From NCBI GenBank assembly GCA_902756345.1, contig CACVQR010000004.1, positions 186,001-250,000 on the forward strand: DNA of 64,000 nucleotides, written 5' to 3'. Source of the stretch: Fibrobacter succinogenes (GTDB taxonomy: Bacteria; Fibrobacterota; Fibrobacteria; Fibrobacterales; Fibrobacteraceae). The translations under genes and the position numbers were made by a program. Shown here piece after piece: positions 1 to 8,375 of the stretch. Under the pieces are notes generated by a model. That model had not been told where the DNA came from and did not search any database. It worked only from the letters and a program-made list of their open reading frames with translations. Each line of letters begins with the position of its first letter. Position 1 is the stretch's first letter.

Positions 1-166
1 ACACCTTGGGTTCGGTAAATTCACCGGACTTCGGGTCACGTTCCTGGTAAAAGAACATCACGGTCGGCCACGCACCCTTCGAAAGGATTTCCTTGCCGAT
101 TTCCTTGATGACTTCTTCACCGGTATCTTCATCGCTATAGGCAACGGTCAGTTCTTCAACTTCCAT
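1..166 (-). CDS. Conserved hypothetical protein, N-terminal part (cut by window edge)
   Basis: Reading leftward from an ATG at 164-166 the frame stays open for 55 codons to the window edge. The product starts MEVEELTVAYSDEDTGEE and continues with SKGAWPTVMFFYQERD. It is acidic, with no signal peptide and no membrane segment, so probably cytoplasmic. The 'SKGAW.T.MF.YQE.D' stretch reminds me of a small conserved hypothetical family in Gram-negative bacteria, but I cannot assign a function. The gene is divergent from the FecR-domain gene, with about 150 bp between the two starts. Confidence 0.6.
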   Translation of the reverse strand, partial: MEVEELTVAYSDEDTGEEVIKEIGKEILSKGAWPTVMFFYQERDPKSGEFTEPKV

Positions 167-275
167 ATTTAGTCCTGTAGTTATAGGTTTTGACCTTCTT
201 CCAAAAAACTTTGAAAAAAGCCACAGTCTTGTTACCCCGAATATACAATTCTGTATCGGGCCTAAAAAAAATACA

Positions 276-283
276 TATATTTG
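276..283 (+). promoter_or_regulatory. Putative -7 promoter element TATATTTG for the FecR-domain operon
   Basis: TATATTTG matches the TAnnTTTG form of the Bacteroidetes -7 element and lies 30 bp before the ATG at 314. It overlaps the alternative TTG start at 281, which argues against that start. No clear -33 element is seen. Confidence 0.45.
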
Positions 284-313
284 CGATGGGATGTTACACT
301 AAAGCGAGGCTTT

Positions 314-2209
314 ATGTCCTTTTCTCGTTTTTTTAGGCTTATAGCCCCCCTACTTTCCATCCTAGTTGGGGTTTCTTTTGCCGCTAAATCGCAATCAGGT
401 AGAGTTCACTATGCCGTAGGCGAAGTTTTCGTACTCCGTAGTGGCACCGAAATGGTCATCAAGAGCAACGATCCCGATAAGAGCAAGCTCAAGAAAGCCA
501 AAAACGTCAAGGAACGCGACGACATCATCACCAAGCTGGAATCCGAGGTAATTATCGGCCTTCCGGACGGCAGTTCCTTCAATGTTCAAGAAAACACCGT
601 CGTTACCATTACCAAGCTTTCCTTTGAAGACGGAGAAAACAACTTCATCACCGAAGTCAAACGCGGTAGCATGAAGTTCGACGTGCAGAAGCAAGCAAAA
701 ACCAAGAACAAGATCAAGTTCAAGACCGGTATCGCCACGGCAGCTATCCGCGGTACGGATGGCTTTATCGGCAAAACCGCTAAATGTGAAATCGCATCTC
801 TTTCAACAGGAAACCTGGACTTTGAAATCAGCACGACAAAAAAGACTTATGCAATCACTGGCGGCCAGACGATCTTCTACTGCAAGGACGCTGCTATCGT
901 TGTCGACCTGGAATCTTCCGGAAACGGCGAACTCTTCAGGGAACTAAACGCCGTTTTGACCGACACAACCCTTTCTGCAGACGCTATCCGCAAGGCTGCC
1001 GAAAAAGCAGACAAGAAGATTTCCGAAAAGCAGAAAGAATTGAGGGCAAAAATCAATTGCCATATCGACCCCCTCCCCGATATCGTTTATTCTGCCAAGC
1101 AGACCATTTCAGCCACCTGCTCCGAAGGTACGTACATCCGTATTTTCGGCGAACCGCAGCGTTCCAACGGAAACGCACTCCTGCTACCCGTCGAATGGGA
1201 CCCCAGCACCATCGGTCAAAAAAAGGTTCCATTCACCTGTTTCTATGAAGGCGACCCCACCAACACTATGCAGTGCGGTCTGCTAACCACCTATTTCGCA
1301 GGCTCAAGCGACACAACCACCACAGGAGACCAGGCTCTATTGACCATTATGTCCAGCATGCCTATCAAAGTGTGCGACCCCGCCATGATTACCATCGAAG
1401 GTGTATTTGACACCACCGACCAGAACGCAGTCCTCACAGTTACGCTCGGCAAGTACACTTCTAAAAACCTTGTGCCCCTCAGTGCAAAAGGACGATTCCT
1501 GCATTCCATTCCCGTGTCCGACAAAAACGGAAATTGGAACGAAAACACCCTCTACGTGAATTTTGAATCTAAAAATGGTAACAAGAATGTAGAAGTACCC
1601 ATCAGAGTGGTTAAGTCCTGCAAGACTGTGAACCTGATTCCGCCTACCCTCGCACTTTACGCCAACCAGTGCAAGGCCGCACTTGCCTTAGGCCAAACAG
1701 ATGGCGACAAGGCTATTTACACGCTGTATATCGATAACGTCGCCCAAAAGGAAATCTACTTTGACAGCGACCGCAAGTTCTACGAAAAACTGACCAGCGG
1801 CATCCACACGTACAGATTCCATGTGGAAGATCTCGCCGGCAACAAGGTTGAGTTGAAACAAAGACTGCAATGCTACCCGCCCCTCAGGAACGCAAAAATT
1901 GTCATTGACGGTGGCGAAGAACCGGAATACATACCCGTGCCGCCACCGCCCAGAGGTATAAATACCAAGATTCACAGACAGCTTTCGTTCTCGGTCAAGA
2001 ACCTGCCTCAAAACGATCCGACATACATCAAGCAAATTGATATCACCCTGCCCGGGAACCACATTCAACTCCGCGGCACCGATTTGCAGTCGAACAGGAT
2101 TGACCAGCAGATTGAGCTCCCTCATGGCACTTCGACCAAGGTCAAGATTACCGTCACCCTGAAGAGCGGTGAAATTCTTACTGCGAACAAACCATACACG
2201 GTGCAATAA
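314..2209 (+). CDS. FecR-domain protein, secreted/periplasmic
   Basis: A 631-residue protein. I chose the ATG at 314 because a GCGAGG ribosome binding site lies 4 bases upstream and an upstream TTG start would sit inside the promoter element. Residues 1-24 are a signal peptide (hydrophobic core, then SFAAKS). Residues about 30-170 resemble a FecR domain: a glycine-rich beta region ending in TAAIRGTDGF, the usual 'RGT' motif of this fold. The rest is predicted beta-sandwich, with several cysteines and a proline-rich PVPPPP linker near residue 555. The stop overlaps the next start (TAATG), so the two products are probably made together. FecR domains otherwise act as anti-sigma or ligand-binding modules; no sigma factor is nearby, so a structural or binding role with the downstream barrel protein is more likely (inference). 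Confidence 0.75.
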   Translation: MSFSRFFRLIAPLLSILVGVSFAAKSQSGRVHYAVGEVFVLRSGTEMVIKSNDPDKSKLKKAKNVKERDDIITKLESEVIIGLPDGSSFNVQENTVVTITKLSFEDGENNFITEVKRGSMKFDVQKQAKTKNKIKFKTGIATAAIRGTDGFIGKTAKCEIASLSTGNLDFEISTTKKTYAITGGQTIFYCKDAAIVVDLESSGNGELFRELNAVLTDTTLSADAIRKAAEKADKKISEKQKELRAKINCHIDPLPDIVYSAKQTISATCSEGTYIRIFGEPQRSNGNALLLPVEWDPSTIGQKKVPFTCFYEGDPTNTMQCGLLTTYFAGSSDTTTTGDQALLTIMSSMPIKVCDPAMITIEGVFDTTDQNAVLTVTLGKYTSKNLVPLSAKGRFLHSIPVSDKNGNWNENTLYVNFESKNGNKNVEVPIRVVKSCKTVNLIPPTLALYANQCKAALALGQTDGDKAIYTLYIDNVAQKEIYFDSDRKFYEKLTSGIHTYRFHVEDLAGNKVELKQRLQCYPPLRNAKIVIDGGEEPEYIPVPPPPRGINTKIHRQLSFSVKNLPQNDPTYIKQIDITLPGNHIQLRGTDLQSNRIDQQIELPHGTSTKVKITVTLKSGEILTANKPYTVQ

Positions 2210-5200
2210 TGAAAAAAAATCATCTCATTTCAATTATCGCTCTGACAACCGTCCTGGTTTACGCACAAGAACCGGCTTCCCTAGCTCAAGGCACCCCGCT
2301 CAGCGGCAACGTTCACGGATTTATCAGGGTAGAACAGTCCCCATACGTGGTGACCGACAACCTGACTGTCGAAGAGAACCAGGTGCTCGTGATAGAACCG
2401 GGTGTCAAGTTGCAGTTTGCTCCGGGTACCGGCCTTTATGTCAAGGGACAATTTGTCGCGGCAGGAACAAGCGAAAACGAAGTCGAATTTGTCTCGGCAG
2501 CAGGCGATTCCAAGAACGGAAGCTGGAAAGGTGTCTTCATTACCGGTAGTGAAGCATCTGAAATCAGAAACGCAAGCATTAGCGGTGCAGAAAACGGTAT
2601 TGCGGTCGAAAACAGTTCCGCAACCATTCAATTCAGCAAGTTTGCGAACACCTCAAGCCGTGGCGTCTATGCCAAGAACTCAAAAGTTTCTATCAGCGGA
2701 TGCCTTTTTGAAAAAAATGACGGCGCCGCAGTCCATACCGACAGCTACAGCGACATGAATATCAACGACGTAAAGTTCGACGGCAACAAGGTCGCCCTTT
2801 ACAACGCACAGCTCGCCATCACGAATGTTCAATCTTCCAGTTTCGAAAACAACTCCTACGCCGTCTTGGACATGGGCAACAGTCAACTGACCTTTGACAA
2901 TACCCAGATCAGCAAGAACACGGTGGGTGTAAGCGCAGGCGACGTTCTTGAAAAGAACGTTATCGAAAGCATTAACGGAAACGAGACCGACTTCAACAAA
3001 GATTACGAAGGCGTCGCGCAGACTTTGCCCGCAAGCCCCGAAATTCCGGGCGTCGAAAGTCGTGCCGTTGACGCAAACGACAAAATCGGCGACCTGCTCG
3101 TCCAAAAAGAAGAAGAGGAAGACGCCAAAGCACCGAAGTCCTGGAATGTCATGGGCAGCGTGATGGTAAACAACTACTACCACAAAGTCCTTATGCGCAA
3201 AGACCGCAACGGGAACCGTTACAAGAACATCTTCCAAGTTCCCGGTTTCGGTACTGAAGCAAGCGTTTACTTGTTGATGCAGTCTCCGGACGGCAAGTCC
3301 ATCGAATTCAGCGGTGACTACACCGGTGACCAGTGGAACCGATTCTCACCGATTCCGGTTACCTTGACTTACACAGACAGCTACAACAAGCTCATCCTGG
3401 GCGACTTTACCAAGACCGCTGGCGAGACATACATGGCAAGCCTTCCCATCTTCGGTGCCGGCTACACGCTTTCGCTCCTCAAGAACAACGTGAACCAGCC
3501 TCTGCTGGAATTGAGCGGATTCTTCGGCGAAAACCGCAAGCCCTACTTGATTGGCGAGCGTCACCCCTATATTTACAAGAATTACATTGACGAAGGCGAA
3601 GCTCAGGCTCAGCGCCTTGCTTATGGCGGATCTATCAAATGGTCGCCGCTCCGCCGTTTTGACGCAACCATCGGCGCGATCTATGCCGACGATGAAATTC
3701 ACAATCCTCTGCTGCGCGATGGCGGAAGCCGAAGCTCGATTACAAGCGAGCCCCTGCAGAAATCCTTTACCGTATTCGCCGATGGAAACTGGCTGTTCTA
3801 CCCCGGCAACATCGAACTGAATGGTCAGATTGCCGTTGGCCGCGCCGACACCGCAGACGTTTACAGGGAACGCGCCATCAACAAGGTGTTTACCGAAGCC
3901 GGAATCAACACCGCATCGATGACGGTGCTCCGCCAGCTTATGGCTAACGAGAACAAGATCAATTCGCTTTCGTTCGCCCAGCTCGAAGAAATCTTCGGCG
4001 GCAACACGACTCTTAACCGCAGCCAAATGCGCGATTCCTTGCGCACCCTCATTCGTGAAGCCAAGAACTTGAAAAAGGAATACGACAGCGACCGCGACAA
4101 CGACCGCGTAATGGGACTCAATTGGGGCAGCCAGAATTTCGCCATCGGGGCATCACTTTTCTGGAACATTTACAAGACCACGATTTCTGGCCACTTGAAG
4201 TATGTGGGCGAAGACTACTACAGCGCCGGTTCTCCGGACCAGCTCGCCGACACGCGTGAATTCGGCGGCAACATCGAACAGATAATTACCAACTTCTGGA
4301 CGCTCAACTTTGGCTATATGCTCAACATCGAAAACGCAGCCAATGGCGACAAGACAAACTTGTTTGGCCTTGGCGAAGGCTCCCGCTGGGGACTCTTCAA
4401 TAGCAACGATTCTAAGTGGTCTGAAGAACATGAACTGGATTACGGCCGAACCAAGTACATTCAGAACTGGTCTTTGGGCAATGACTTCAAGATTGGCAAG
4501 AACGTAGACGTGAGTGTCGGTTACAATCTGGAATACCGAACCCAATACCGCCCCTACCAGCTCCACGCCGACCCCATTCTGAAAGACGGAATTTATAGAG
4601 ACGGATGGTTTGCCGCTCGCCAGGGCAGAGCTACGACCGAAATCATTGACGGCGAAACAACCACCGTGTTGGATTCCGCTCGCTGGGCCGATTACATGAA
4701 TCTTTCCGGTGAAGACTATCTCGCATCCAAATTCCAGGAAAGAATCTACAAGAACACTTGGGCTTTGGACTTGACCATTCGCGGCTTCAGCACCACATTC
4801 AAAGCCGGCGGACGTTGGATTCTCCGTAGCGACGATTCCAAGTTCTACAAGGACGCCTTGATTAGCGGCATGGATCTTTCCAACACCACTTGGGCCAAGC
4901 TGGGTTACTACTTTGGCGGTGCAGACTACTTTGAACACACCTATCCGCTCTCTGCAACGACAACTCTAAAGCGCGTGCAGAACAGTTTCAGATTTACGCC
5001 GCGTTTCAAGAACTACGAACGTAACGACATGACCGAACACGAATTTACAGTCTCCGACGAACTCGAAATTTCGTTCCTGAAGCGATTCTTGGTTCTGGGG
5101 CTTTCTGGAGAATTCCGTTACATGACCATTGACTGGGAAGAAGACGGCATTAGCGAAGACGAGACCGAAACGGATGTGCTGGGTAACGTGAATCTGCGCG

Positions 5201-5325
5201 TGAACCACTCCAAGCGACTGAGCACCGATTGGTATACGGGTACGGCACTTTACTACCGTCCGGACAACTTGAGCGACGAATACAAGGATATTTACGCCGG
5301 CATCCGCGTGAACTACGTGTTCTAG
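2209..5325 (+). CDS. Outer-membrane protein: right-handed beta-helix passenger plus beta-barrel
   Basis: A 1038-residue exported protein with an N-terminal signal peptide (MKKNHLISIIALTTVLVYA). Residues about 40-260 contain short repeating strands typical of right-handed parallel beta-helices ('GVKLQFAPGTGLYVKG', 'NGIAVENSSATI', 'RGVYAKNSKVSI'). A charged linker near residue 300 (KEEEEDAK) is followed by about 700 residues with alternating aromatic/polar strands (YTGDQWNRF, GYNLEYRTQYR), ending RVNYVF; a terminal Phe is typical of outer-membrane barrels. The ATG overlaps the stop of the FecR-domain gene, so the pair is one translational unit. I infer a surface adhesin or carbohydrate-binding outer-membrane protein; the substrate cannot be read from the sequence. 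Confidence 0.65.
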   Translation: MKKNHLISIIALTTVLVYAQEPASLAQGTPLSGNVHGFIRVEQSPYVVTDNLTVEENQVLVIEPGVKLQFAPGTGLYVKGQFVAAGTSENEVEFVSAAGDSKNGSWKGVFITGSEASEIRNASISGAENGIAVENSSATIQFSKFANTSSRGVYAKNSKVSISGCLFEKNDGAAVHTDSYSDMNINDVKFDGNKVALYNAQLAITNVQSSSFENNSYAVLDMGNSQLTFDNTQISKNTVGVSAGDVLEKNVIESINGNETDFNKDYEGVAQTLPASPEIPGVESRAVDANDKIGDLLVQKEEEEDAKAPKSWNVMGSVMVNNYYHKVLMRKDRNGNRYKNIFQVPGFGTEASVYLLMQSPDGKSIEFSGDYTGDQWNRFSPIPVTLTYTDSYNKLILGDFTKTAGETYMASLPIFGAGYTLSLLKNNVNQPLLELSGFFGENRKPYLIGERHPYIYKNYIDEGEAQAQRLAYGGSIKWSPLRRFDATIGAIYADDEIHNPLLRDGGSRSSITSEPLQKSFTVFADGNWLFYPGNIELNGQIAVGRADTADVYRERAINKVFTEAGINTASMTVLRQLMANENKINSLSFAQLEEIFGGNTTLNRSQMRDSLRTLIREAKNLKKEYDSDRDNDRVMGLNWGSQNFAIGASLFWNIYKTTISGHLKYVGEDYYSAGSPDQLADTREFGGNIEQIITNFWTLNFGYMLNIENAANGDKTNLFGLGEGSRWGLFNSNDSKWSEEHELDYGRTKYIQNWSLGNDFKIGKNVDVSVGYNLEYRTQYRPYQLHADPILKDGIYRDGWFAARQGRATTEIIDGETTTVLDSARWADYMNLSGEDYLASKFQERIYKNTWALDLTIRGFSTTFKAGGRWILRSDDSKFYKDALISGMDLSNTTWAKLGYYFGGADYFEHTYPLSATTTLKRVQNSFRFTPRFKNYERNDMTEHEFTVSDELEISFLKRFLVLGLSGEFRYMTIDWEEDGISEDETETDVLGNVNLRVNHSKRLSTDWYTGTALYYRPDNLSDEYKDIYAGIRVNYVF

Positions 5326-5371
5326 AAATAGTTGGCAGAGCTTAGTTGGTAGAACTTAGAGAGAAGAGATT

Positions 5372-5495
<124 letters not shown>

Positions 5496-5512
5496 TTTTT
5501 CTACATTATAGG

Positions 5513-7147
5513 GTGATGTTCACCTACCGCTACAGAGAGCTTTCCGTTGCGCTTGCCAAGAAAGGCAAGTTTCGCGAGGCTTTGGCCAAGGAACTCCGCC
5601 TGCACCCCGAAGAGATTTTCAACTTGCAGGTGGAGCGTTTCTCGTTGGATAGCCGCCGAAAAGGCGACCCCAAGTGGTCTTACAATGTGATTTTTGACTT
5701 GAAGCGCGAAGTACGCGCCACGGGGAATCACGCCAAAGGGCTTGTAGCGGCCACGCGTGACAAAGAAACTCTTGAAAGCGATCCGCAGAAAAACAGCGTT
5801 GCGATGCCCGGACATGTCGATGTGATTGGCGCCGGCCCGAGCGGACTCTGGGCAGCTTTGCATTTACTGCGCAAAGGTTTTGCCGTCGATTTGTACGAGC
5901 AGGGCAAATGCGTCGAAGAGCGCTTCCGCGATATTCGTCGGTTCTTTGTTGACCGCAACTTCAACGCCTACAGCAACGTGCTTTTTGGCGAAGGAGGTGC
6001 GGGGGCCTTTAGCGATGGAAAGCTGAATACCCGCACCCGGAACCTGTTCGTGGAACAGGTTCTACACGACATGGTGGACTTCGGAGTCGACGAATCTGTC
6101 GTGACCTTCGCCAAGCCGCATATCGGCACGGACCGACTCGTTTTATTGCTGCGGAAACTGCGCGCCGAAATTGCAAGACTTGGCGGTAAGATTCACTTTA
6201 ACACCGCCCTCGAAGATATCGAGATTAAGGACGGGCGCATTGCGGCAATTCAGTTAAAAAACGTCATTACGAACCCCGATGGGGTGAAGCAATCCAATGC
6301 AGGCGCCGTGATCCCTCACTGGCAACCGTGCGAAGCGCTGGTGCTCGCCGTCGGGCATTCTGCTCGGAACATTTACGAAATGCTCCACGCCCGTGGCGTC
6401 GCACTCGAAAGCAAGGCATTTGCCATGGGCGTGCGCGTCGAGCACCCGCAAGCGCTCATCAACATGCGCCAGCTCGGCCTGAATGTCGATACCAAGCTCA
6501 CGGGTTCCGCCGAATATTTTCTCGCCACCCCGACACTGAACAAATCGAGCAGCGCCTACAGTTTCTGCATGTGCCCGGGTGGCGTTCTGGTGCCCTGCGC
6601 CTCGGAACCGGGAACTCTCGCCACCAACGGCATGAGTTACAGCCGCCGCAACGGGCCATTTGCAAACGGAGCCATCGCCGTGCCCGTTGCCGCAAGCGAC
6701 AAACTCTTTGGCGGTCTTGAATTCCAGCGTAAAATCGAACGCGACGCCTACGCGGTCGGCGGTAAGAATTACGCTGCACCGGCGCAAACCATCAAGGCGT
6801 TCCTCGCCCACAAAGAAGACAAATCGCTCCCGAAATCCACCTACCCCTGCGGACTCGTTCAGAGCAATCTGTGGGACTGGATGGACAAAACCATTTGCAA
6901 GAGCCTCGCCGAAGGATTCCAGAACTTTGACAAGAAGATTCCCGGATTCATCGAAGAAGGCCTGATCGTCGCCCCCGAAACCCGCACCAGCAGCCCGCTG
7001 CGCATGAGTCGCAACAACGAAACGCTTGAAAGCGTGAATACCCGCGGCCTGTTCGTGCTCGGCGAAGGTGCCGGATACTCCGGCGGAATCGTCACCAGCG
7101 CCGCCGACGGCGTTCGCCTCGCCCACTATGCAAAAAAAGAACAATAA
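5513..7147 (+). CDS. FAD-dependent dehydrogenase (COG2509-like)
   Basis: About 544 residues. The start is GTG 5513 or ATG 5516; no clear ribosome binding site separates them. Residues about 103-131 carry a Rossmann dinucleotide motif (VIGAGPSGLWAALHLL) followed by a Glu at the end of strand 2 (DLYEQG). Other conserved-looking blocks are FGEGGAGAFSDGKLNTR, LAVGHSARNIYEML and a C-terminal GEGAGYSGGIVTSAADG, which closes the FAD site. This is the pattern of the COG2509 'uncharacterised FAD-dependent dehydrogenase' family; the substrate is unknown. The N-terminal 90 residues form a small separate domain as in that family. Unusually, 6262-6295 is a near copy of the dispersed REP-like element at 34994-35029 and encodes about 12 residues (NVITNPDGVKQS) between the FAD-binding strands and the GHSAR block, apparently an in-frame insertion. 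Confidence 0.75.
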   Translation: MMFTYRYRELSVALAKKGKFREALAKELRLHPEEIFNLQVERFSLDSRRKGDPKWSYNVIFDLKREVRATGNHAKGLVAATRDKETLESDPQKNSVAMPGHVDVIGAGPSGLWAALHLLRKGFAVDLYEQGKCVEERFRDIRRFFVDRNFNAYSNVLFGEGGAGAFSDGKLNTRTRNLFVEQVLHDMVDFGVDESVVTFAKPHIGTDRLVLLLRKLRAEIARLGGKIHFNTALEDIEIKDGRIAAIQLKNVITNPDGVKQSNAGAVIPHWQPCEALVLAVGHSARNIYEMLHARGVALESKAFAMGVRVEHPQALINMRQLGLNVDTKLTGSAEYFLATPTLNKSSSAYSFCMCPGGVLVPCASEPGTLATNGMSYSRRNGPFANGAIAVPVAASDKLFGGLEFQRKIERDAYAVGGKNYAAPAQTIKAFLAHKEDKSLPKSTYPCGLVQSNLWDWMDKTICKSLAEGFQNFDKKIPGFIEEGLIVAPETRTSSPLRMSRNNETLESVNTRGLFVLGEGAGYSGGIVTSAADGVRLAHYAKKEQ

Positions 7148-7156
7148 GAATCTTAA

Positions 7157-7199
7157 CCACAAACCACTGTCTACTTTTAACTTCCTACCGACTACTGCC
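7157..7199 (+). repeat. Dispersed repeat, GTAGACAGT family (inverted copy of 33045-33095)
   Basis: The segment AACCACTGTCTAC...ACTTCCTAC...GACTACTGCC, read on the minus strand, gives GTAGGAAGT...GTAGACAGTGGTTTG, almost the same as the intergenic segment near 33050-33090. It fills the gap between the FAD dehydrogenase and the RluA-family gene, right up to the start codon. Confidence 0.75.
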
Positions 7200-7200
7200 T

Positions 7201-8298
7201 ATGATTACCCGAGTCATTGACCGCAACTTTGCCAACATGCGCCTCGACCGATTCCTCCGCAAGGCGTTCCCCGACGAATCGCTGTCGGTATTTTTCGCCG
7301 TCATCCGCAAAAAGAAAGTCCGCGTCAATGGCGTGGTGGGTAAGGCAAACCAGATGTTGCAGGAAGGCGATACCGTCTGCATCTACGAGAATTTTAAGTC
7401 AGTCAGCGAAGATGAGAGAACGCTCGCTAGCTCGCTACAGACGAGAGACGAGAGAGAGGCTAGTTCGGAATTCGGAGTTCGGAATTCGGATTACAAAGAA
7501 GGGTTCGCAAAAGCCAAGTCTACCTGGGGCAAAACAGACGAGAGACGAAAGACGAGAGACGAAAGAAACACTTCTTGGGGCGCCAAGGAACTCGACATTG
7601 TTATTCAGACCGAAGATTACGTTATCGTCAACAAGCCCTCGGGACTCGCAAGCCAACCGGGCTCCGGCACTCGCCCCGGCGAGAGCCTCGTGGAATACCT
7701 ATGGGAATGGGGCCGCCGCGAAGGGCTCGACTTTAAGCCCACAATAGCCCACCGTCTCGACCAAGAAACTTCGGGCATGATCATTGCCGCCCTCCACGGC
7801 GACACGCTCCGTGATTTCACGCGCATGATTCGCGAACACGAAGTCGACAAATTCTATTACGCGCTCGTCAAAGGCAACCTCAAAAAAGACAAGGGAACCA
7901 TAAACGAAACGCTCACTCGCACCGACGCCGCCAAGGGTAGCAAAATGAAAGTCGGCGAAACCGGCAAGGATGCCCAGCAGGCAATCACCCACTACCGAGT
8001 CAAACAGCATTACGAAGGCTACGACCTGGTAAAAATCAAGCTCGAAACGGGTCGCATGCACCAGATCCGCGCCCATTTCGCAAGCATCGGACACCCGCTC
8101 CTCGGCGACACTCGCTACGGCGACTTCGCCCTCAACCGCGAAGTCAAAAAGACGCTCGGACTCAACCGATTGTTCCTGCACAGCTGCCGACTGGAATTCA
8201 TATGGCAAGGCGACAAGAAGGTTTTTGATTGTCCGCTCCCCAAGGAACTGCAAAGCGTCGTGGACCAGCTAAAGCCAATCCGCCACGAACACCGATAA
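7201..8298 (+). CDS. RluA-family pseudouridine synthase
   Basis: A 365-residue rRNA/tRNA pseudouridine synthase. Residues about 1-65 look like an S4 RNA-binding domain (MRLDRFLRKAFP, KKVRVNG, LQEGDTV). Residues about 135-360 form the catalytic domain, with the RluA signature HRLDQETSGM that carries the catalytic Asp, plus ETGRMHQIRAH and GHPLLGDTRYG. It isomerises specific uridines to pseudouridine, most likely in 23S rRNA (RluC/RluD-like). The S4-catalytic linker is unusually long: residues about 71-123 (7411-7567) are encoded by the same short-word repeats found between genes in this window. The ATG at 7201 has no obvious ribosome binding site and directly follows another repeat. Family assignment is firm; the target uridine is unknown. 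Confidence 0.88.
   Translation: MITRVIDRNFANMRLDRFLRKAFPDESLSVFFAVIRKKKVRVNGVVGKANQMLQEGDTVCIYENFKSVSEDERTLASSLQTRDEREASSEFGVRNSDYKEGFAKAKSTWGKTDERRKTRDERNTSWGAKELDIVIQTEDYVIVNKPSGLASQPGSGTRPGESLVEYLWEWGRREGLDFKPTIAHRLDQETSGMIIAALHGDTLRDFTRMIREHEVDKFYYALVKGNLKKDKGTINETLTRTDAAKGSKMKVGETGKDAQQAITHYRVKQHYEGYDLVKIKLETGRMHQIRAHFASIGHPLLGDTRYGDFALNREVKKTLGLNRLFLHSCRLEFIWQGDKKVFDCPLPKELQSVVDQLKPIRHEHR
7411..7567 (+). repeat. Short-word repeats inside the RluA-family coding sequence
   Basis: Words of two families lie here in frame: GACGAGAGACGAAAGACGAG (also 27040-27081) and TTCGGAATTCGGAGTTCGG (also 34766-34800 and 57061-57088). The left part, GAGAACG-palindrome-CTACAGACGAGAGACGAGAG, matches 27042-27081 in order. 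No stop is created, and the segment encodes a charged, Arg/Glu-rich stretch. Confidence 0.85.
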
Positions 8299-8375
8299 GA
8301 ACTTCTAGACTTTTCTCCACCTCCAAAATTTTTTTTGTACTTTTACAAAGGGATCGGGAGGTCTAAGGAGAAAAT

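Noticed and set aside
281-313. Upstream TTG start for the FecR-domain protein
   Set aside because: It overlaps the -7 element TATATTTG and has no ribosome binding site; ATG 314 has GCGAGG just upstream.
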